From contig JBBIKU010000001.1 of NCBI GenBank assembly GCA_037445245.1, positions 8,510 to 72,509 of the forward strand: 64,000 nt of DNA, given 5' to 3'. Positions 59,656-64,000 of the stretch are shown one piece after another. The stretch comes from JBBIKU01 sp037445245 (lineage in GTDB: Bacteria > Chloroflexota > Anaerolineae > Anaerolineales > Anaerolineaceae). Position numbers and translations under genes: made by a program. The notes beneath the pieces are model-generated. The model was not told the origin of the DNA and did no database searches. It was given only the letters and a program-made list of their open reading frames with translations. Each line of letters opens with the position of its first letter. Within the stretch, counting starts at the first letter, position 1.

Positions 59656-59695
59656 AAAGTAAGAATGTCTCCTTTTGAGGAGGCATTTCTACTTT
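59656..59695. repeat. Long imperfect inverted repeat in the gntR / DUF11 divergent region
   Basis: AAAGTAAGAATGTCTCC (59656-59672) and GGAGGCATTTCTACTTT (59679-59695) are complementary over 17 bases with three mismatches, around a 6-base loop. No T-tract follows on either strand. It sits upstream of both divergent genes and could be a regulatory site, an mRNA leader hairpin or a short mobile-element end. Confidence 0.45.
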
Positions 59696-59720
59696 GGTGT
59701 AACAAACTTTAGCACAAGTC

Positions 59721-59748
59721 TTGTATAATTCGAAAATTAAGCTATAAT
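59721..59748 (+). promoter_or_regulatory. Promoter candidate for the DUF11-repeat protein
   Basis: TTGTAT (59721-59726), 16 bases, then a perfect TATAAT (59743-59748). The ATG is at 59863, giving a leader of about 108 bases. The remaining intergenic DNA (59538-59862) shows no other gene. Confidence 0.5.
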
Positions 59749-59862
59749 TATCGTTGGATTCAACTCGTAAGGTCAGCGGGTGGGTTAACGATTAAGACCG
59801 CGTGGACTGAACTCGCCTAAGAAAAATTATCGGAACGACAGGCTTTATAATAGGAGAGGGAT

Positions 59863-62800
59863 ATGATCAAGACAACGCTCCAGGGGTGGTGGCATTCCAG
59901 GGCAATCCGGGGTATCAAAGCCAGGAAGAACGTCTTTATTGCGCTCGCCCTCGTGCTATCGATGGTGGGCGCAATGTTGAATATCCGCCCTGCCACAGCG
60001 GCTCCTTCGCTGACAGTTGAACCTATTACCTGGAATGTGATCGGACTGGATTCCAACAATGTCAATGTCGGGCCGAACAACTTTCCGGTAGGGGCGCGGG
60101 TTTGCAACACCGACCCGGCGACAGCCGCGACCAATGTGACCGCCGTCTTTGTATGGGATGACGGGAAGGATCTGTACTCCGGTCACCCCTTCATCAACTT
60201 GCGCGCCGATTCTCTGAGTGAGATTACCCTGGCGACACTGACAGCCGGGGCGTGTAGCGACTTCTACTTTGAAGTCTCTGTCACCCGAGATTCAGGAGCC
60301 TATTTCAAGACCCGCCGTTTTCACATCGATGTTACTGCAGACGGGAGTATTGCACCCCTGTCGACGCCTCGACCACGCGAGATCTATGTGGAACGCCTGA
60401 TCTCCCAGAACCGCAACTCCACGCTGGATGTGCTTTTGGACGGCGTTTCCATCCCTGCTGGCGGAACAATGACCCTGATGGTGGGGCAGACCTACACGAT
60501 CAAGCTGATAGCAAAAACAGCGACCAATGGCTACGAACAGATACAGAGTTTCATTAACTTTCCCAACACCATCTTCCAGGTGCTGAACGTTGACACCACC
60601 TACACGGCAGAAACATCCCCTTACATGTCGCCTCCTTACGATATGCTCTATGGAAATGCCTGCCTGTGGGAGAACGACCCTAACAGCTCTAATTACCGTT
60701 CCTGTATCGGTTCCGGGAAAGCGGGCGGTACCGTAACCGTCGAGTACACCGTGAAGATCATCGACGGCGGCCGCACTTCGCAGACACTCAACTCGCTTAT
60801 CTATGATTTCTCGGGAGCCAGTTATCATTACAACAGCGATTATTCGGTCGGTGGGCGCATTGCCGCCATCGTTGATCCATCCAACCTCACCATTGCCAAA
60901 AAGTTCAACCCTGATCCGACCAACGAGGGCGGTGTTTCGCGCTTGACTTTCACCATCACCAATCCCAACGCGGCTGCGGTCAGCGGAATCAACTTCGAGG
61001 ATACCTTTCCGGCTTCACCGGGGGCGATGGTGGTGGCTAACCCGCCCAATGCGGCTACAGCCGGCTGCGGTGCGCCCATTTTTTCGCCGGCTGCCGGAGC
61101 TTCTTCCATCGCCTTCTCGGATGGAACAATTGCAGCCAACGGCACCTGCTCGGTCAGCGTCAACGTGACCGTTCCCGTTGAGGGGACGTATGCGAATGTT
61201 TCCGATAATCTGTTCGTTGATGACCTTGATACCGGGGAATTCGCTGAAGCCACGCTGAACGTGAATAACGCGCCGCCGCCACCCGCCTGCACGCCGGGAT
61301 TGGTGCTGGCGCGCTGGACGATGGCTCCTGCCCAGGGGACGGGAACTCCGCCACAGTACTCATTTAAAGCCTCAAACGTTGCCACTGCCGTAGCGAGGTT
61401 TATACCGTCGGCTTTACCGGGTGTGCAGATAATTAACACATCCGAAGGCAACCCGGTCAACTCCTGGTCCGGCACCGGCTGGGGCACCGAGACGACCCCT
61501 GTAACAGCCGGGCCGGGACCCAACACTCCCTCGTACTTCGAGTTTGAACTGGACACCAGCCGTTACGCTGGCGGGCCATTGTTTATATCCATCGCTGTCA
61601 ACCCCACGCCAACGGGGAACTGGGCAGCGCCACGCAATATCACCGTCAACGTCCACGCCAGCGCGGACGCTGCAGCCTTCGGGACGATCATTAACGCAAA
61701 TCCGATACCGCGAAGCGCGTGGACGACCCTGACCGGTTCGGTTACGCCAGGTGCGACGACGACCCGATTCCGGGTCAACATCTCCGGCAGAAGCGTCGGA
61801 AATGCCAATGCTACATTTCTGATTGACAACATCGAGTTCACCGGTTGTGGTGTACCGGATGCCCCTGAGCTTAAAAAATCGTTTTCGCCGCGCTCCATCG
61901 CGGTTGGCGGCGTTTCTACGCTCACATTTACAGCGACCAACCCCAACAGTGTTGCCTTGAGCGGTGTTTCCTTCTCTGATAGCTTGCCCGATGGTGTACG
62001 GGTGGCTACCAATCCCGAGTTGAGCAATTCCTGCGGAGGCAGCGTCAGCGGCGCCACAGCGGGCAGCACTTCGATCAGCCTGAGTGGGGGATCGATCGCT
62101 GCCGGGAGTTTCTGCACACTCCGCGTGGATGTGACCGCCACCACCGCCGGCCCGCACCCCAACATCAGCGGTATTATCTCCTCGGCACAGACCGGCACAA
62201 ACACGTCATCCACCGGCTCTGCCAGTGATACACTGACCGCGCTCTTGCCCCCGACCATCTCGAAACTTTTCGCTCCCAATCCGATTCTGGTCGGTGAGAT
62301 ATCCACGCTGACTTTCACCATCACCAATCCCAATCAGGATGATGCGCTGACCGGCGTGGCTTTCTCGGACACGTATCCGGGTGGATTGGTCAACGCGGCG
62401 TCCCCCGAAACATCCACATCCTGCGGCGGCGAGGTCGGTGCAGCGTCTGGCGGAACTTTTGTCAGTTTCAGCGGCGGGACGATTCCTGCCGGCAGCATCT
62501 GCACTGTAACCACTGACGTCACCGCTACCTCGACGGGCAGTTATTTAAATACCAGCAACGCCGTCACCGCCGCCGTGGTTGGTGGAACGGATACTGCCAG
62601 TGACACACTTGATGTGGCAGCGCCTGCCCCCGGGCTTTCATTCTTGAAACAAGTTGGCTTGACCTCCGATCTGGATGGCGCCTGGAGCAGCTTTGTGGCG
62701 GTCGCTCTCGACCAGGAGGTCTATTACAAATTCACGGTGGAGAACACCGGCGACGTGGCGCTCACCTCTGTGGGCTTTACGGATCCCGATCTTGATCCCT

Positions 62801-64000
62801 CAGCCTGCTCATGGGAAGACGGTGATGGAACGGCGCTTCCGGCGTCGTTCACGCTTCCGGTCGCAGATGAAGATGAAGGACATCTCGCTTATTGTGTGCT
62901 GGGTCCCATCAAGGCAGCTTCCGGCTGGCATCCCAACACAGCCACGGCAGACAGTGCTCAGACGGACGCCGTTCCATGGACTGCCACTTACGCTACCACC
63001 GGTTTGACCCTGGTTAAGAGCGCCAATGAGAGTTCTTTCGAAAATGTGGGCGACACGATTACCTACCAGTACGAAGTGACGAACACCGGTTTTGCCTCCC
63101 TGCGAGGCCCGGTGACGGTGACGGATGATAAGACGACCGCGACCTGCCCTGACGTGAACACGGTGGGTGATGCGGATAACTTCCTGGATGGCGACGAGAG
63201 TATTATCTGCACGGCTACGTATACTGTGGACGATGACGATCTCGCCGCCGGTTACGTGACCAACAGGGCTTACGCCACGGCGGATGGGGTCGACTCCGAT
63301 CTGGAAAGCGTCACGGTTAACAGAGAAGGCTACACGCCGGCGATGAGCGTGAGCAAGGCTGAGAGTTCGAGCGGCCCTTACGGGGTGGGCGCCGAGATCC
63401 GCTACGAGATCGTGGTGGCGAACACCGGCAACGTGACGCTGACGGGGGTGGTGGCGAGCGATCCCGGGGCAACGCTGGGGGTGTGCACGCCGGCGCAACC
63501 GGCGAGCCTGGCGCCCGGGGCGAGCATGAGCTGCGCGGCGACGTACCGCGTGACGCAGGCGGACATCGACGACGGCAGTTACACCAACACGGCGACCGCG
63601 GACAGCAATCAGACGGGCGAGAGCAGCGCCAGGGCGACGGTGAAGTTCACCCAGAGCGCGGAGATGAGCGTGAGCAAGGCTGAGAGTTCGAGCGGCCCTT
63701 ACGGGGTGGGCGACGAGATCAGCTACAAGATCGTGGTGGAGAACACCGGCAACGTGACGCTGACGGGGGTGGTGGCGAGCGATCCCGGGGCAACGNNNNN
63801 NNNNNNNNNNNNNNNNNNNNNNNNNNNNNNNNNNNNNNNNNNNNNNNNNNNNNNNNNNNNNNNNNNNNNNNNNNNNNNNNNNNNNNNNNNNNNNNCGCCC
63901 GGGGCGAGCATGAGCTGCGCGGCGACGTACCGCGTGACGCAGGCGGACATTGACCGCGGCAGCTACACCAACAAGGCGACCGCGGACAGCGATCAGACGG
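59863..64000 (+). CDS. Large secreted DUF11-repeat protein (3' end outside window)
   Basis: The frame from ATG 59863 stays open to the end of the window, across the N gap, for over 1,370 codons. The N-terminus is a long Sec signal (KNVFIALALVLSMVGAMLNI, cut near ATA/APS). The body is a string of immunoglobulin-like DUF11 domains of ~105-150 residues, marked by VGDEISYKIVVENTGNVTLTGV-type blocks (short form GVGxEIxYxIVVxNTG). Early units are divergent; the last ones, from about 63343, are near-identical at DNA level with a 321-base period and much higher GC. It is probably a cell-surface or S-layer-like adhesin or stalk. The start has GAGAGG upstream. No C-terminal sorting signal is visible because the end is missing. 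Confidence 0.85.
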   Translation, partial: MIKTTLQGWWHSRAIRGIKARKNVFIALALVLSMVGAMLNIRPATAAPSLTVEPITWNVIGLDSNNVNVGPNNFPVGARVCNTDPATAATNVTAVFVWDDGKDLYSGHPFINLRADSLSEITLATLTAGACSDFYFEVSVTRDSGAYFKTRRFHIDVTADGSIAPLSTPRPREIYVERLISQNRNSTLDVLLDGVSIPAGGTMTLMVGQTYTIKLIAKTATNGYEQIQSFINFPNTIFQVLNVDTTYTAETSPYMSPPYDMLYGNACLWENDPNSSNYRSCIGSGKAGGTVTVEYTVKIIDGGRTSQTLNSLIYDFSGASYHYNSDYSVGGRIAAIVDPSNLTIAKKFNPDPTNEGGVSRLTFTITNPNAAAVSGINFEDTFPASPGAMVVANPPNAATAGCGAPIFSPAAGASSIAFSDGTIAANGTCSVSVNVTVPVEGTYANVSDNLFVDDLDTGEFAEATLNVNNAPPPPACTPGLVLARWTMAPAQGTGTPPQYSFKASNVATAVARFIPSALPGVQIINTSEGNPVNSWSGTGWGTETTPVTAGPGPNTPSYFEFELDTSRYAGGPLFISIAVNPTPTGNWAAPRNITVNVHASADAAAFGTIINANPIPRSAWTTLTGSVTPGATTTRFRVNISGRSVGNANATFLIDNIEFTGCGVPDAPELKKSFSPRSIAVGGVSTLTFTATNPNSVALSGVSFSDSLPDGVRVATNPELSNSCGGSVSGATAGSTSISLSGGSIAAGSFCTLRVDVTATTAGPHPNISGIISSAQTGTNTSSTGSASDTLTALLPPTISKLFAPNPILVGEISTLTFTITNPNQDDALTGVAFSDTYPGGLVNAASPETSTSCGGEVGAASGGTFVSFSGGTIPAGSICTVTTDVTATSTGSYLNTSNAVTAAVVGGTDTASDTLDVAAPAPGLSFLKQVGLTSDLDGAWSSFVAVALDQEVYYKFTVENTGDVALTSVGFTDPDLDPSACSWEDGDGTALPASFTLPVADEDEGHLAYCVLGPIKAASGWHPNTATADSAQTDAVPWTATYATTGLTLVKSANESSFENVGDTITYQYEVTNTGFASLRGPVTVTDDKTTATCPDVNTVGDADNFLDGDESIICTATYTVDDDDLAAGYVTNRAYATADGVDSDLESVTVNREGYTPAMSVSKAESSSGPYGVGAEIRYEIVVANTGNVTLTGVVASDPGATLGVCTPAQPASLAPGASMSCAATYRVTQADIDDGSYTNTATADSNQTGESSARATVKFTQSAEMSVSKAESSSGPYGVGDEISYKIVVENTGNVTLTGVVASDPGATXXXXXXXXXXXXXXXXXXXXXXXXXXXXXXXXXXPGASMSCAATYRVTQADIDRGSYTNKATADSDQT
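63343..63984 (+). repeat. Near-identical 321-base DUF11 coding repeats
   Basis: ATGAGCGTGAGCAAGGCTGA occurs at 63343 and again at 63664, exactly 321 bases (107 codons) later, and the DNA around both is nearly identical up to the N gap. After the gap the next unit resumes with small changes. Such low divergence at DNA level implies recent duplication or gene conversion and explains the assembly break. Confidence 0.85.
63796..63895. other. Assembly gap (100 N)
   Basis: Exactly 100 N inside a DUF11 repeat. Comparing with the previous copy, 37 bases would be enough to join the two sides within one unit, or 37 plus a multiple of 321 if units are missing. Both 37 and 100 leave the same reading frame, so the open frame across the gap is consistent but its length is not known. 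Confidence 0.9.

Noticed and set aside
60292..62333. Several long minus-strand open frames opposite the DUF11 gene
   Set aside because: They mirror the plus-strand coding frame, lack ribosome binding sites and recognisable domains, and arise from the biased codon use of the repeats.
1..64000. CRISPR arrays, tRNA and rRNA genes
   Set aside because: No regularly spaced identical repeats other than coding DUF11 units, and no cloverleaf or rRNA-like stretch was recognised in the intergenic regions.

Overview
The window looks like a draft contig from an anaerobic bacterium of moderate GC, most likely Chloroflexota (Anaerolineae-like). That placement is inference from gene content: a complete Rnf operon with an ApbE flavin transferase, a corrinoid/homocysteine methyltransferase set with a RACE-type activator, many family-5 type ABC genes, and a DnaA-N/ExeA-like/ParA/ParB module. 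There is no 16S gene, no recognisable tRNA and no CRISPR array. A run of 100 N at 63796-63895 marks a scaffold gap. Several genes are broken (16.4-17.4, 32.2-33.2, 34.6-35.9, 44.6-44.8 and 52.6-53.7 kb), so either the genome is shedding genes or the assembly carries indels.

Layout. 0-2.6 kb (+): the 3' end of a PreA-like Fe-S oxidoreductase, two CBS-pair proteins, and a tyrosine recombinase with a probable leaderless promoter. 2.7-14.2 kb (-): one long operon-like run of eleven genes. It holds a tandem hydantoin/Asp-Glu racemase, a nitroreductase, a DUF6092-like protein, two DUF917 (S-methyl-thiohydantoin desulfurase family) paralogs, a full oligopeptide-type ABC importer and an M29/NicX-like metalloenzyme. 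Together they suggest uptake and breakdown of a cyclic amide or hydantoin-like compound. 14.3-17.4 kb (+): a methyltransferase, an intact MBOAT acyltransferase and its broken SGNH partner. 17.5-20.2 kb: a small membrane protein, a repeat-patterned membrane-anchored protein, then (-) a PfkB kinase and an RseC-like protein that end the Rnf operon. 20.3-27.1 kb (-): rnfC-D-G-E-A, a Tat/NusG-II protein, apbE and rnfB.

27.3-30.6 kb (+): a LOG-family nucleosidase, then an AT-rich restriction-modification pair. 30.6-36 kb: a GH4 glycosidase, a 30-residue membrane microprotein, a wrecked ferric-reductase gene, an M50-CBS protease and a wrecked glycosyltransferase. 35.9-40.3 kb: a replication/partition-like module (DnaA-domain-I/winged-helix protein, small basic protein, ExeA-like ATPase, ParA, ParB) ending in a perfect palindrome and followed by 1.1 kb of AT-rich DNA without a convincing gene. 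41.4-44.6 kb (+): a lipoprotein polysaccharide deacetylase, an acyl carrier protein and an acyl-AMP ligase. 44.6-48.1 kb: a rubrerythrin remnant, then (-) a redox/NO-type set (Crp/Fnr regulator, ferredoxin, DUF438-hemerythrin-PAS protein, cupin, CBS protein). 48.4-51.9 kb (+): corrinoid protein, homocysteine methyltransferase and RACE activator, like a methionine synthase split into parts. 52-53.7 kb: two small proteins and a broken membrane protein. 53.8-59.5 kb (-): GntR regulator, GlpD, alkyl-DHAP-synthase-like flavoenzyme and FGGY kinase, a glycerol-type operon with a possible ether-lipid branch. 59.9-64 kb (+): a very large secreted DUF11-repeat protein that runs off the end.
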